In this document: positions 24,392 through 37,470 of the stretch, in pieces
Layout of the letters: each line of letters starts with the position of its first letter
How positions within the stretch are numbered: the first letter of the stretch is position 1
Assembly: GCA_035233585.1 (NCBI GenBank)
Contig: CP141160.1
Span: forward strand, 17,923,499 to 17,987,498
Origin: Antiaris toxicaria
Taxonomy: Eukaryota > Streptophyta > Magnoliopsida > Rosales > Moraceae
Length of the DNA: 64,000 bases
Direction: 5' to 3'
The notes under the pieces: generated by a model
Told to the model about the DNA's origin: nothing
Seen by the model: only the letters and a program-made list of their open reading frames with translations
The model's database searches: none
Program-made: the position numbers and the translations under genes

Positions 24392-27300
24392 ATGGCTCGT
24401 GGAAAGGTTCAAATGAGGAGGATTGAGAACCCGGTGCACAGGCAGGTCACGTTCTGCAAGCGCCGAGCTGGGCTTCTCAAGAAGGCGAAGGAGCTCTCCG
24501 TGCTCTGCGATGCCGAGATCGGAGTTTTCATCTTCTCCGCCCACGGGAAGCTCTACGAGCTCGCCACCAAAGGGTATGTTTAATTTCGGACTTCTTTTTT
24601 GATCTCTTTATTATTTACATGATCAGCCTCTCACATCTTGCTTTTGTGTTATTACATATATATATATATATATGCACACATTCTGTTAGTTTCATAGGTC
24701 TATATTTTAAATATTTGTTTTATAGTATTTTCTTTTACAAAAATTAATTTTTTTTTTCACTTGTGAAACAAACTAATATACAGTGCTCGAGCACTCTGTT
24801 TGTTTCATAGGTCCATATTTCAATTTTTTTTATAGTATTTTTTTCTCACAGAAATTAATTAAATTTTTTTTTCACAGAAATTAATTAATTTTTTTTTAAC
24901 TTGTGAAACAAACTAACATATAGTGCTTGAGCATTCTTCAAAATATATATGAATTTTTTTAATTTTATTTTGTGGTGTATAATTACAACTACTATATTAG
25001 AAGGGTAATGTTAATGTTGTTGTATATAAATTAAAAAAAAAAATTTAAAATCCAAATGAGAAGATTGTCATTTAGAAATCCGAGGGAATCTTATGTGAAA
25101 ACGTAACTGATATATAAATATGGGAGGTTTTTTTTGTTACTCAGTTTCTTTTGGTGCTCATTCAAAAAGTTCACGTGGTTGTATAATTATAGTTTCCTGC
25201 GGCGGTACTTGGAAGCATTTAGTTCATACGGATGATGGCAACGAAGCAATATATTATATACGTACACACACATACTATATATTGTATATCAAATGCTGTA
25301 TATATAACTTTCTTTTGAATTAATTTTCCTATAATATTGTTTTTCATGATTGTGTAATTGTAGAACCATGCAAGGGCTTATAGAGAAGTACATGAAGTCA
25401 ACCCGAGGGTCTCTGCAGGCTCAGGCTGACCAGGCCATAGAAACGCAATGTTTGGTACGTACTGAAATTTTCAGTCTATATATTATATGTATCTATATAT
25501 GTGGTTTCCTAACTACCGGTTCGTATATTACACATCTTTTGCTGAGTTACATGTTAAATTAAGGGGAAGAAAAGGGTTCTATAAAAGATTTTTGTTTTCT
25601 TTCCTATTTGAATAAATGCTCCCCTAAAGGTGGAAAATTTTCCCCATAGAAAGCAAGCAAATCAAATAGCACAAACCATTAATATAGAGAGCTGATCTAC
25701 CTATTTAGTAACACAATTTTGACATATCCCCTTGCAAATAAGGAGCTTAAAAACAGATAAATTAAAGCAAAACTTACTAACAGAAGATCACTCTATATAT
25801 CACACACAAAGAAGTTTTTCAGCATCAGATGCTGGCCATGATCTAAGATTTTTTCAAAAGAATGACATAAACTATAGTTTACAAAGATGAGCATGAACAT
25901 TAATTAAAATAATTAAATTCCTCCATATCATATCTTTGTGGAAGCAATATATACACACACGCACGCATAATCTTTGAACTATTGTTGGGGGATCGATACT
26001 GAGAGAATATATACATTAAAAACTAATTATCAAAAGGATCATGACTACATGTGTCCATATTCTAGGCGGTTGTTTGTCCCCTTGACACGATCGAGGTTGT
26101 GCTCTGCATATCGGAAGGATCCTCTTTTTTATTTTTATTTTAGTCTTATTTTTGTCTAAGTTAAAGATATATTTTTTGCACGTTATCTTAAATATCCCAC
26201 TTTCCTTTTTGCTATATTCTCTCTTCTATTAATAGTGAATGAATGTCGCTGAAAATGAAATATATAAATGAATTTCATGATAAATAAATTAAAAAAAAAA
26301 TGGATGCAACTTTTATCTCTTCATTTTTATTGGATATGGAGACAGCATATGTAAAGACATCAGCTGACAGCTGTGATTATCACCAAATTAACCAAAATAG
26401 ATTCAATTTATTGTTATAATATATGGCCAAGCAAGAATATTGATAAACTATTTCCAAATCATATTACACGCACATATGCCAATCAAAATAAATTTCGTCG
26501 ACAATTTCTGCGCATAAATTATGTGGATATTGAACTTATTAACTGGATATTTTTTTCATGTGCAAATTGTTCAGCACACCTGAGAAGCATGACATGGGAT
26601 GAGAGTTGGGGTTGGAGAAATTTATTTTCTATTTAAAAAAATGACACATTTTATAATATGTGCTTTCCTTTACTTAAAAATAAATAAATAAATTTATATT
26701 TTTCATTAATTTTTTAATATAAATGAAAGGATGATACAACTAACCCATCCAATTAGGTTAGGATCTATTAACAACCTCATCCCACACTAAACTCCTTACT
26801 TGTATTATAAATAATGACAAAAAAGGAAATTACGTGAATTTCAAAAACTAAAGTCAACCGTAACCATCCATAAGGTACTAGAACAAATGATACCAACCAA
26901 TTGATATACTCAAGCCAAAAACCATGTCTTTCAAAACCATATTTTAAGATAGACCTAATTAATTGTAAATGAGAGAAACCAAAAAAGGGGACAAAAAAGA
27001 GTGTGTATGATTGTCTTGCACCCCAAACAAAACACAGACCAAAGACACATCCCAACCTAAAATGATAATAGGGCAAAGAAATCATATCTCTCCCAGCTAA
27101 AAGAGAAATAAAATCCTAAGTTTTTGTCCACCACAATGTATGATCCAAACAAAATCCGGAGTCTTTGTCAAATCCGGGGTCTTTATCAAATCCGGGGTCT
27201 TTATCAATATCCATCCCGTTGGCTTGTTCAACAATATCCCAAACAACCACTTTGGGGACATATTCAGAAACAATAGAATTACCAAAATTACTTGATTCCT

Positions 27301-29397
27301 GGAAAACCAAATAGCTCAACAAATAGCCGTAATAACAACTTTCCAAAATATATATATATATATCTGCAGATCTAAATTCCTAGAAAAACGCCATAATTAT
27401 AAAGTGCTCAAAGTCATCAGAAAAATCTAGGGTAGAAAAGCATCAGATAGTATACCATAAGTATTTAACAAAGTTATAACGAAGAAAGAGATGATTTGTG
27501 GAATCACAATATATATGTATACATACATATATATGATTACTGATATATTACTCTTACAAAACGAAGAAATAGATGATCCTCGTTGAGCAAAAAAAAAAAA
27601 AAAAAATTCTTCAGATTATTACTCTGACGAGTTGACCATTTCTTTCTTTTCTTTTTTATTTTTTATTTTTTCTTTTTTAACCCTGCAGGATGCCAAAAAT
27701 GAGATTAACATGCTGAAACAAGAGATTGAAACACTGCAGAAAGGTCTCAGGTACACTAGCGATCAAAGAAGGAAAAAACAATCTTCTTTGCCTAATTAAC
27801 TAATCAAAATCCTTAACCTTGCGGAAGCTTAAAGGCGATGATTGATTAAATTGAAACGGAACATGATTTTCACAGTTATATGTTTGGAGGAGGAGCTGGA
27901 ACAATGACTTTGGAAGAACTGCAAGTGCTTGAAAAGAATCTTGAATTTTGGATTTGTCATATACGCTCAACAAAGGTATAACATATTATTAGTTGTTATC
28001 TATATCGTAAAAGTCAGTGTAGGCTAGAATTTCTTTATTTTTATTATTATTTTTTATTAATAAATTAGAATAAATGACTGATTGAGTACCAATATAGTTT
28101 GGATGTGCTAAGTTTCTCTAATATTTTTTATTCCCTCTCTCCATTTACTTAACTATATATATATATCTCTTAAATATTAGCTATAATGACAATACTAAAT
28201 TAGATCTTATATCTCCTATATATATACACACACATATATAAACATATATGATAATATGCATTTTCCGCCTTTCAACTAAAACTCTGATTCATTACGTGGT
28301 AAAATGCAGATGGACATCATGTCCCAAGAGATCCAACTGTTGAGGAATAAGGTTAGTTCAAGCTTAAATCAATTCAAATAAAATTAATTAATTATTTTTT
28401 AAATTCACCCGTTAGACCGCTAGAATCCTCATTAAGATAATTTGCCGAGTACATTATTACGTTTCATTATAAAATGTTACTATCTTATCATCTATACATT
28501 CGCTGTTAACAGTATAGGCACCGAGAAATATCTATATTTCATTTGCTATATTTCTATGCATGTCTCCAATAAAAAATAAGGATCCTGAATTGTGTAACAT
28601 ATAAAATTAAAAATTAAAGATCAACTTCAAATAAGAGTATAATTCACGAGTGATTTATGAACATAATTCAAAAAATAATGATATGGATATTTTTAAAAGT
28701 TGATTTTACTAATTAGAAAATTTCAGTTATTCATCACTTCACTTCATATTACAAATTTTTCGTTTCACTTTTAAACTAAACTAGACAGTATACATTTCTC
28801 TGAAATTCGTTTGTAATCTTCTCATTTATATATTTATTTTTCCGAAAACGTTTGTAATCTTCTTACTAGAGACAGTCAAATATAGAACTATGTACGGTTT
28901 CATTTAACAAACATTTGAGATATGGTAAAAAATATAATATCCTCCTGATAGGTAAAGAAAATATGCTACATGCATACATGCGTGTGTGTGTATATATACA
29001 CAACATATATATAATATTGATGATCAATACTGATGATCAACATGTTATATTATTAGTGTATACTAAAAAATCCAACGTTATTTGTATTGCAGGAAGGAAT
29101 ACTGAAAGCTGCAAATAAGTATCTCCAAGATAAGGTAAAGAATTAATAATTCATGATTAATTTGGGTAGCTCAACATTATTGTTCTAAATATTTTGATGA
29201 TGTTAATAATTTAATAATAACAATGGATACATATATATATACACACACTTTTTCCAACGTTATATTAAAATGACAAATATATTTATATATGTTTTGTGCA
29301 GATGCAAGAGGAGAACACTGCAACTCTTGACATTGTACCAATGATGACTAATAGTCCATATCCGCTAACCATACAAAACGAGATATTTCAGTTCTAG
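24392..29397 (+). CDS. AGL12: AGL12/XAANTAL1-type MIKC MADS-box transcription factor
   Basis: Seven exons: 24392-24573, 25364-25454, 27689-27750, 27876-27975, 28310-28351, 29093-29134 and 29302-29397. All borders are GT-AG and the joined frame is 615 nt, 204 residues. Residues 1-60 are a MADS domain starting MARGKVQMRRIENPVHRQVT, with KRRAGLLKKAKELSVLCDAE for DNA binding and dimerisation. Residues 61-91 are the I region. Residues about 92-173 form the K domain coiled coil, with EINMLKQEIETLQKG and GTMTLEELQVLEKNLEFW. The tail ends in PYPLTIQNEIFQF, close to the end of Arabidopsis AGL12. That similarity and the two 42-nt K exons support the subfamily. In Arabidopsis AGL12/XAL1 acts in the nucleus in root meristem cell cycling and the floral transition; transfer of that role here is inference. 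Intron 2 is about 2.2 kb and contains a LINE remnant. Confidence 0.95.
24689..24936. repeat. diverged duplication in AGL12 intron 1
   Basis: Two units each run from GTTTCATAGGTC(T/C)ATATTT (24689 and 24802) through T-rich DNA to CTTGTGAAACAAACTAA and a near-palindrome (GTGCTCGAGCAC at about 24783, GTGCTTGAGCATT at about 24923). The second unit has an extra ACAGAAATTAATTAA duplication. Confidence 0.7.
26760..27345 (-). mobile_element. LINE (L1-type) 3' remnant in AGL12 intron 2
   Basis: On the minus strand the stretch at about 27345-27285 reads FWKVVITAICWAIWFSRNQ, which fits the Trp-rich end of the zf-RVT region of plant LINEs (W...A..W.IW..RN). The downstream frame continues with stops to about 26777. 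An 18-bp unit is repeated near 27160-27205, giving KDPGF repeats in one frame. No endonuclease or RT core is present, so only a 3' fragment remains. The assignment rests on this one motif. Confidence 0.45.
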
Positions 29398-31106
29398 CTA
29401 GGTCTTTGCTGTTTATTTTATATAAAAAAAACATTATATATTATTTATGACATGGTATTATTGTTCGTTGTAATAAGGTGTGTTTTTTTCTTTTCCCCCT
29501 TGAAGATTTCCAAGGTGTGTTCGCTTATTAAATTAAGATGCTTTATGGATATGACCAGTAATCGTGTGGGACGTATAAAGCTCAAACTATACTATTGTAG
29601 CGCACTTTGTATCAATAATTGTACTAGGTTGCTGACAATACATATGACAACAGCATCTGCGTTTTTAGTACGTTCAACGTACGTATGGTTAAAAATGTCG
29701 TTGTCTGATTTACCCCAAGCCAGGGTGATAATTCATTTTAAAATTATTTATTTTTATTTCTTTGTTCTTATGTATTCTAACTATTGGATGGTGGGACCCT
29801 GCTGGTTAGCTGATCAGCGGGTGACATAGAAAGGATTTTGGTAGGAGTTTCTGGATTTTAGATTGTAGTCTAATTAACTTCAGTTTGTGTTCTTTGAACT
29901 TTCATCTCAAGTATTGTTTCGCATTTTAAAGTTTTTGAAAGGTGATTTCTCCACAATATTTCAATTCGAAGTTCGAACAAAGTTTAAAAGATCATTATAG
30001 TTAGGTTAATTAGGAAAACTTCTTTTTTTGGTAAATAATTAGGAAAACTTCTTGTAGGTTAATACACAATTCTTGCAGATTTGTAAAAATTCACATTTGA
30101 TGACTAGAACACATAAAAAGTACCCTTTTTTCATAATTACAGTCAAATTTTTTATCATTAAAAGGCAAATGAAAACAATCTCACTTGAATTTGACAATAT
30201 TTTAGTAACCAAAGCTATGTAATAAGAACACCTCAAGGATTCTAAATTAAGAACACGGTAACTTAAGTAAAAATCAATCTCAAATTCCTCTAATTTTCAA
30301 ACTCTTTAAAAGGATTTTTTTTTTGGGAGGGTAAAAATAAAGAAATAAGAAGTTCTAAATAAGAATAAGGCATTAAAAGAAGAACTCAAGAGAATAAGGA
30401 ATTAGTAAGAGAAAATACAAGATAGTATAAAAAAAAGAGAGAGAGAGAGAGAAAGAAAGAAAGAAAGAAAGATGAACCATAAATGAGAGCCAGTAAACGG
30501 TTCCAAGTTAAAAAAAAAAAATTATGGCAAAAAAAAATTAGAAGAAGTAAATCTTATTACTTCATGAAAATATAGAATAGTTTAAATAAAAAAGAATTGA
30601 CGTTGTGTTTTTGGCAAGAAAAAAATGTAGTCGATGTTTTTATATAATGGATGTGATATTTTAGGAAGCTAATAACTCACAATTGCACATTAAGAAAAAA
30701 AAAGATTATCAATAAGAAGTTAAAATTATTTATTTGATTAAAACCAAAATACAAGTAGTACTCACTATTGCCACATAACAAAAAGTTATGATTAGTCCTT
30801 AGTGATACTGAAACCAAACAAGGGGAAAATTTAACTCAATTAAAAAAAAAAAAGGTTGAGCTGGAGTATAGGATTATCTTACTGGCTAATGATATTAAAA
30901 TGTAACAAAAAACTTAGTATTTTACAAATAATAAAAATTCAAACTATTATAAATAGTGACAAATTTGCAATATAAAAGGTGAAAATTGTTACATTTTATA
31001 CTACCTAATTATGTTGTTTTAAAAATATTTCTATTTTTTTGTGAGTAAAATTGTCTTGTTAGAAGTTAAAAACATCTCATCTATATTTTCCAGAATAAGT
31101 GGGGTT

Positions 31107-31380
31107 AATAAAGTAAATAGTAGATTTTAAAAAATAATTAAAATAAATAATGGATTTTAATAACAATAATTTATTTAAGTCAAATTTATCACATAAATAA
31201 AATATTTACATGTCAAATAAATAATTTATCTATGTTTTTATTAACTAAATAATTTATTTACGATATACAAATATACTATCTATTTAACAAAATTTATATT
31301 TATTTATAAATTTATTATTTTTATAAATATTTTAAAAATCTGTTACTTATCTGGATAATTCTATAAAAAGTGTTACTTAC
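31107..31380. mobile_element. MITE family A copy 2
   Basis: Same layout as 5109-5372: the left arm AGTAAATAGTAGATTTTAAA, then AATAATTAAAATAAATAATG, with complementary TTATAAATATTTTAAAAATC and a terminal GTTACTTACT block on the right. The interior has the same TTTATT/AATAAA mirror composition. Confidence 0.6.
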
Positions 31381-31619
31381 TGAAAAGGGCCTAAGTCTCC
31401 AAGCCCATATCTACTTACTGGAATGACGTAATAACTCCGTGTCAGTTAGTTAGTTAGTTACTCTCCACTTACGACAACAAAATAAAAAAGAAAAAAGAAA
31501 AAAAAATTTACGAAAACCACATTCCATGTTTACGTTTTTTTTAAATCTTTATATAATATTTATTTGTATTTTTAACCTTTCCAATAATTGGAAGTAAAAA
31601 AAATTAAAACTATTACATT

Positions 31620-31925
31620 AAGACTTCGTTTGATAGATACATTATATTTAAATGTAATATGTTAAATGTAATTTATATTGTATTTGAATGTAATGTGTAT
31701 TTGAATAAAAAATATTTAAATTGTATTTTAATAATGAATATATGATGTGATGAATAAAAATATAAAAAAAAGAAGAAAGAAAGAAAATATATGATATAAT
31801 TAATAAAAATAATTAAAAAAATAAAATAATAAATTATAATAATATTAAATTTAAAATATGATATAATTAATATTTAAATATAAATAAAAATTATATTATA
31901 TTTGGATAAAATAAGAATATGGATA
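31620..31925. mobile_element. MITE family C copy 1
   Basis: Shares with 43536-43865 the ordered words AATGTGTATTTGAATAAAAA, ATATTTAAATTGTATTTTAA, TGATGTGATGAATAAAAATA and AGAAGAAAGAAAG. It starts near a TTCGTTTGATAG terminus, a common plant MITE end. No frame. Confidence 0.65.
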
Positions 31926-32397
31926 TAATGGTGAAAACAAAACGGTTGATTGGATTATAATCTAAAAATTGTACTTTTTTTAATGGACAAATACAGATCA
32001 CCCACCCCAAAATTGAACCGACATCCCCCTCTTTTTTCCAATTTTCTTTTTTCTTTTTTTTTCTTTGCACGTCCCATTTTACACCTGTCCACTTGGTGTA
32101 ACACTCTCAACTTAATCAGTCTTCGCGTCTAAGCACCAATTTCCTTTCCTCTCCTTCGTATCTCTCTCTCTCATAAATCATAATAAATCACAATGGCTTT
32201 CTTTACCAAATCAAACCGAAACAAACCCCACCTGCCAATCTCTCTCTCTCTCTCTCTCTCTATCTTCTCGCGCTCGCTTCGCGCGTGTCCTACGCGCGCT
32301 CTCCTCAAATCTCGTCGTACTCATCGATGACTTCCTTGTCTGTCTGTCTGTCCGGTTTTTTGTTCGTTTGGTCGTTTGGTTGTTTTTGGAGTCAGGG

Positions 32398-35300
32398 ATG
32401 GGCTGCGTCCGCTTGGCTTGGTTGTCGTTTCTCGTTCTCGTAGTAGTGTCGGAGATGTTGGAAGTGAGTGAAGTGGGCGTGAGCGTAGCACTGCAGGGTG
32501 GGTCGGAGAAGAAGTACGTGTCGGCGGTTGGAGACCCCGGAATGAGGAGCTCGGACGTCAGAGTTGGTCTTGAAGCTTGGAATTTCTGCAATGAAGTTGG
32601 AGCTGAAGCCCCCAAAATGGGCAGCCCCCGGATGGCTGACTGTGCCGATCTGCATTGCCCTTCTGTGGCCTCTGGTATGCCCAATACAACTCTGAATTAT
32701 GGTAAAAAAAAACCAAAAAAAAAAAATGAAATTTGAATTTTAGGAATCGGGCAATTGTTTTGAGGAGGAAAACCCATGTATCTTGTGAAGTGGCTGAGGA
32801 TTAGAGGGATTAGGGAGCAGATTGTTACCTTTGAATTTAGTTACAGTTTCCTGGGTGGTTCTAGATTTAGTAGTTAAATAAGTTGATGAATTTACTAGGG
32901 AAAAAAAAAAAAGAAGGAAAAAGAGAAGAAAAGTTCAGCTTTTGCTGCCTCACTGTGACTGATTTACTTGTCAGTACATTCACAGACCTGTTCCATTTTT
33001 TTTTTTTTAATTTTATGTTTTAGTTGAGCGAGATATTGATATGATACTTGACGTTGGTGTTCTTTTCCATAGAAATTGGATTTGGCATTTCAAGTACAAA
33101 AAAAAAAAAGGTTGCTTTTTTTTTTTTTTGGGCTTGCGGCTTATTACATAGTACTCTGTTTTCTCGGTTCCTTAAAACATAAAAGACTTTTTTTTTTTTT
33201 TTTTTTTTCAAATTATGGAATGATTTCAGTGGATACAATAGCAAGTACTTTGGATTTTTTCAGACTTTTAGAGCGTGCTTACTTCACATGAAAAGGCAAG
33301 GGAAAAGGAAAAGGAGTAGTGTTTTCCTTTCTAATTTGATTATGTGTTTACTCACAAAATTAAATATGGTAGTTTGGGGGATCCGTACGCAGTATATGGA
33401 ATATAATAAAATGGAATGCCAAATTGCTAGTCCTTGCACTCCAGTTTGTTTTTTTTTTTAAGAATAAGGGGGAGTTTGGGGGAGGTTTTGGAGATGTGGT
33501 TTTGGGGTTTGAAAAAAAGTTGGTTTTAGGGAATGTGTTTGGGGGGAAAAACTGTTTGGGGTGAAAAAATTAAAAATTTTAAAAATATTTTTAGAAAAAA
33601 AATATCAATATGGATCTTGTTTTGTTCCTCTCGAAATTCTATGCAATTTAAAAAAAAAAATCATCTCATTTGGACTTGTATACACAAAGTTATGGATTTT
33701 TAAAATTTTAAATGTACTGTAGCATTTTGGAGATATAAATAGTAAAAAGTGATAAAGTTTTGGAAAAAAGGTAAAAATTTTGGCCTCCAAAACGTTGCCC
33801 AAACGGGCCCTAATTATTATGTTCGAGATTTTATCCTAACTAATTCACGAGATCCATGCAAAGTGCCCTTGCACTCCACTGGTATAGATTCTGTAATAAA
33901 TGGAATGAATGCCAAATTTTAGTTATATTCTCTTGACAAGTTCCCATATTGCATACCAATGATTATTTAATTGCGTAAAAGGACATCTTAATGATTACAT
34001 TGCAATTCCTATTTCTAAGTTTAAGTATACACTAGAAAGGGAATTATATTGATTCCCATTCTACTTTCTACTAAAGTTAGCCTTCTCTTTACTCTTCACA
34101 GTCTTACGTCCCTTCATGTTTCAATTTCCAGTTTCTTTGGATAACACCACTTTGAAGAAGGGAAGCAAGTCGTGCCAGGTGCGCCAAAGAGTAAAAGAAC
34201 AAGACAATGTCTTAGGAGCTGGTGATCAGTTTCCTGTATCGGATTTCAAACCTTACACAGACCCTGATATGTATGCCGTGGAGAAGGAGCTGTATCTTGG
34301 CTCTCTATGCGAGGAACCAGACTCCCAGGATCCATGGCAGTTTTGGATGATTATGCTTAAAAATGGGAATTTTGACAAGAACACTGCACTTTGCCCCGAG
34401 AACGGAAAAAAGGTCAGCAAAATTGTGACAGATAGAAAATTTCCATGTTTTGGTAAAGGGTGTATGAATCAACCGCTTATCTATCATAATTACTCGAGAT
34501 TGGTCTCTTCTGGGGACCAAGCAGTTTATTTGACTGGAGGATTTTATGGAACTTATGAGCTTAATGCCGACTTGAGCAAAGGTGTGGGGAAGAATTCGTA
34601 CTTTTCAGTCTCGTGGCAAAAGAACTTGAGCACAGGGAGTTGGATTTTCTCACACAAATTGACAACTTCTCAAAAGTATCCTTGGCTTATGTTGTACCTG
34701 CGTTCAGATGCAACAAAAGGATTTAATGGTGGTTACCATTATCCTGGTCGTGGCATCATGAAAAAGGTTGTTTTCTTCTCATTAATTCTTTCTTGCTGGC
34801 ACTTAAAAAACTGTTCCACCCTGAAACAACAGAGTTTTTGTTACATAAAAAGCGTTGATCTTTTTATGTTTTATGTTTTATTTTTGGAATCAAGCTATCA
34901 AGTAATGTCTTTGTGTGTTTGTGACAAAGTCTTTCTTGGACGGTTTTCTTTCGTAATCTAGTATTCATATGGCTTTTCAGTTGCCAGTGTCTCCAAATTT
35001 TAAAGTGAGATTGACACTCAATGTCGAACGCGGAGGAGGGTCCAACAGTCAATTTTATTTAATGGACATAGGAAGCTGTTGGAAGAACAATGGAAAGCCC
35101 TGTGATGGGGATGTCCTCACAGATGTGACCAGATACAGTGAAATGATAATAAACCCGGCGACCACAAGCTGGTGCCGGGCGGACAACCTAGTCTCCTGCC
35201 CCCCTTACCATGTGACCGCGAGTGGTGAGATAATATACAGAAATGAGACGTCACGCTTTCCTTATTCTGCTTATCACCTCTACTGCACCCCTGGGAATGC

Positions 35301-35859
35301 TGAGTATTTGGAGAAACCATATGATATCTGTGACCCGTATAGCAATCCACAAGCCCAGGAATTGGTGCAAATTCTTCCACACCCTGAATGGGCCGTTCAT
35401 GGCTATCCTGAAAAGAAAGGAGATGGATGGATTGGAGACGCCAGGACTTGGGACCTTGACGTGGGAGGCCTCTCTAGTCGGTTGTATTTCTACCAGGTAT
35501 GGCCATTGTCATATACTTGCAGAAAATTGCATAATAATTTACAGAAACGGTATTACTCGTCACCACTGGCGGTAGTTTTAGATCACCACACTTGACAGCG
35601 TGTTAATACTACTTTAACAAAAAGCAATATGTGCTGTTTTATCAGTTGGTGCTTAAAATTGATTTGGTAAACTGTTATTAAGAATTTTGGCACCGGACAG
35701 GACCCAGGAACAGAACCAGCGAAGCGGGTTTGGACATCATTAAATGTTGGAACAGAAATTTATGTCAGTAGTCGGGGAGAGACAGCAGAATGGACTGTGA
35801 GTGATTTTGATGTTCTTATTCCTGAAGACGTGGGTGGTAACGGTTCCAGCTTTGGTTAG
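32398..35859 (+). CDS. secreted plant protein of unknown function (probable DUF7705 family)
   Basis: Four exons: 32398-32674, 34102-34766, 34981-35496 and 35701-35859. All use GT-AG borders and join in frame to 1617 nt, 538 residues. The first Met in this frame begins MGCVRLAWLSFLVLVVVSE, a clear hydrophobic signal peptide. The mature part is rich in Cys and aromatic residues with several N-glycosylation sequons (NTT, NYS, NLS, NET). It has blocks such as YPWLMLYLRSDATKGFNGGY, VSCPPYHVTASGEIIYRNE and WAVHGYPEKKGDGWIGDART. This fits a conserved land-plant family of extracellular proteins that I believe is catalogued as DUF7705; the family name should be confirmed. No catalytic motif is recognised, so no activity is claimed. 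Intron 1 carries a MITE. A (CT)n tract lies in the leader, a common feature of plant core promoters. Confidence 0.85.
33468..33810. mobile_element. MITE family B copy 2 (Tourist-like) in intron 1
   Basis: The left end GGGGGAGTTTGGGGGAGGTT and the inverted right end GGGCCCGTTTGGGCAACGTT are similar. TAA flanks both sides (33465-33467 and 33811-33813), the PIF/Harbinger target pattern. The 343-bp interior is related to 21832-22165. Confidence 0.65.
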
Positions 35860-37360
35860 TTTATCATTCTTCCCAATTGAGTTCACCTTTTCTCTTGGTG
35901 AATTAATTTATTTCCCTGAAGATACTTATTTGGTTATATAAATGTATCAACGAGATGTTCTATTTATAAATAAGTATGTATAAATTAGAAAATAGCAATA
36001 TTTCTCATTTAGTATATTTCTTTTTGTAAAGCGTTTTAAATTTTCAGAAACGACGATTTACCGCACGATGGTTTGATGTCGTTTTGGATAAAATGACGTC
36101 GTTTGATTTACAGAGACCCAATGTAGTTCTAATCATGGTTCAGTTCTTTTATTTTTTATTTTTTCTTTTTTTGGCAAAAGTTATTCGACTTCACGATGAA
36201 TTACTATTCCAGTCGACGCGTATTTTGTTGTAAATTTTTTCATCATTCAAGTTGCCCAAACGACGTGAGTTGCGTGAAGTTGTCTGTCGTTTATTGGATT
36301 AAATCTTAATTGCTTATTACAATTATAGTAATTGTTTATCAAAATGGTTGCTGTATGTATAATTGGTTGTTGTCGTTTTTTAAATGGTTGTCGTTTATTC
36401 TATTGGAATCGTCTCTGGTTGTCGTTTCTCTAAGTCGTTTAATACGTTGTCGCTTCTCGAATCGGTGTCGCTTTTATATCTTGTCGTTTTCTCTTTTTTT
36501 GGGCTCCGAATGTCGTTTTCTGTTGATTTCCGCTCCACCTTTTGACGTCGACGTATAGATATGTCCCTGTTGAGACTCGAAATTTATTCCCATAACTTCT
36601 TTGTAGCTCAACAACGTCCGTAGCTAGTTCCAATTTTATCTGTAAAATTTGTTCTCGGTGACTCGTTTATACAAATTATGCTGCTGCTTTTTGACAGTCT
36701 AGTGTCTATTAAATCCATGCCGTTTCCCTTAATAATTTGACGCTATTTAAGCTGTAGAATGGCATACGTAGCTTTACGTATAAAACGATAGTTATTATTG
36801 TTATTATTACTTTTTTTTGAATTTGAAGGTGAGAGATTTGAATTTTATATCTTATAAGATCGCCGATAAGTTAAATTTGTAATTATTATAAAACGATAGT
36901 TATAATAGTTTATAAAAGGACAGTAATAATAGTTTACAAACGCCAATATAACTTGTAATATCACTCTTTATTTTTTAATTTTATTTGTGAACTTGATAAT
37001 ATCCCTTATTTCTAGGAAAGAAGTATTCAAATAGATCACAAGTTTAGAAATTTTTCCAACAAACATTGGTCTGCAATCCTATTTTATTTTTTTTTTTTTG
37101 GTTTTAGATAAAGTGGCCACTGAAAATGAACGCTTTATATAAAAGTAAAATAATGAATATTTTATAATCTTTATTATACGAATGTAAAAAAAGAAAAATA
37201 AAGAAACAAACATGAATACACCTTTTAATTATTTTTTTTAGAGTAACATGAATAACCTATATATATGGTTTGCATGAACCCTCCAATTATTCACTTGAAT
37301 CACCTATATGCGAAGAAATAAGCTATTCTTGTTTGGAAGAAATAAAATGTCTAAATAGCA

Positions 37361-37470
37361 ACATTGAAAAATGAATAATTAGTGTAACTGATAATAGGAT
37401 CATATGTGTAAAATATATCTCTATTGTATTTATTTAGTGAAACATTAAGCTCAAATTTTTTTAAGAGTCT
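37361..37470 (-). pseudogene. OPR exon 5 3'-end relic
   Basis: The reverse complement reads ELNVSLNKYNRDIFYTYDPI then ISYTNYSF, aligning with the C-terminal part of the intact OPR genes (ELNAPLNKYNRE-FYTSDPIIGYTDYPFL). It is a fragment of about 110 bp with no surrounding exon. Confidence 0.8.

Larger units (their letters stand above)
29398..32397. other. intergenic region between AGL12 and the secreted-protein gene
   Basis: No gene supported. The first few hundred bases are probably the AGL12 3' UTR. Then come a (GA)n(GAAA)n microsatellite at 30436-30471, MITE family A copy 2 at 31107-31380, and MITE family C copy 1 at 31620-31925. The last 250 bases are the pyrimidine-rich leader of the next gene, with a (CT)n tract at about 32239-32261. 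Confidence 0.6.

Noticed and set aside
29452..29829. 125-residue frame after the AGL12 stop codon
   Set aside because: It lies in the likely 3' UTR, shows no recognisable domain, and has the composition expected of AT-rich non-coding DNA.
32211..32684. 157-residue open frame on the minus strand opposite exon 1 of the secreted-protein gene
   Set aside because: It is the antisense of a coding exon with low-complexity Arg/Glu and Ser/Thr runs from the CT repeat; the plus-strand frame has a signal peptide and joins in frame to conserved exons.
34116..34961. 281-residue continuous frame read as a single gene
   Set aside because: Its last 60 residues are translated intron; the real exon ends at 34766 at a GT donor and continues in exon 3 at 34981.
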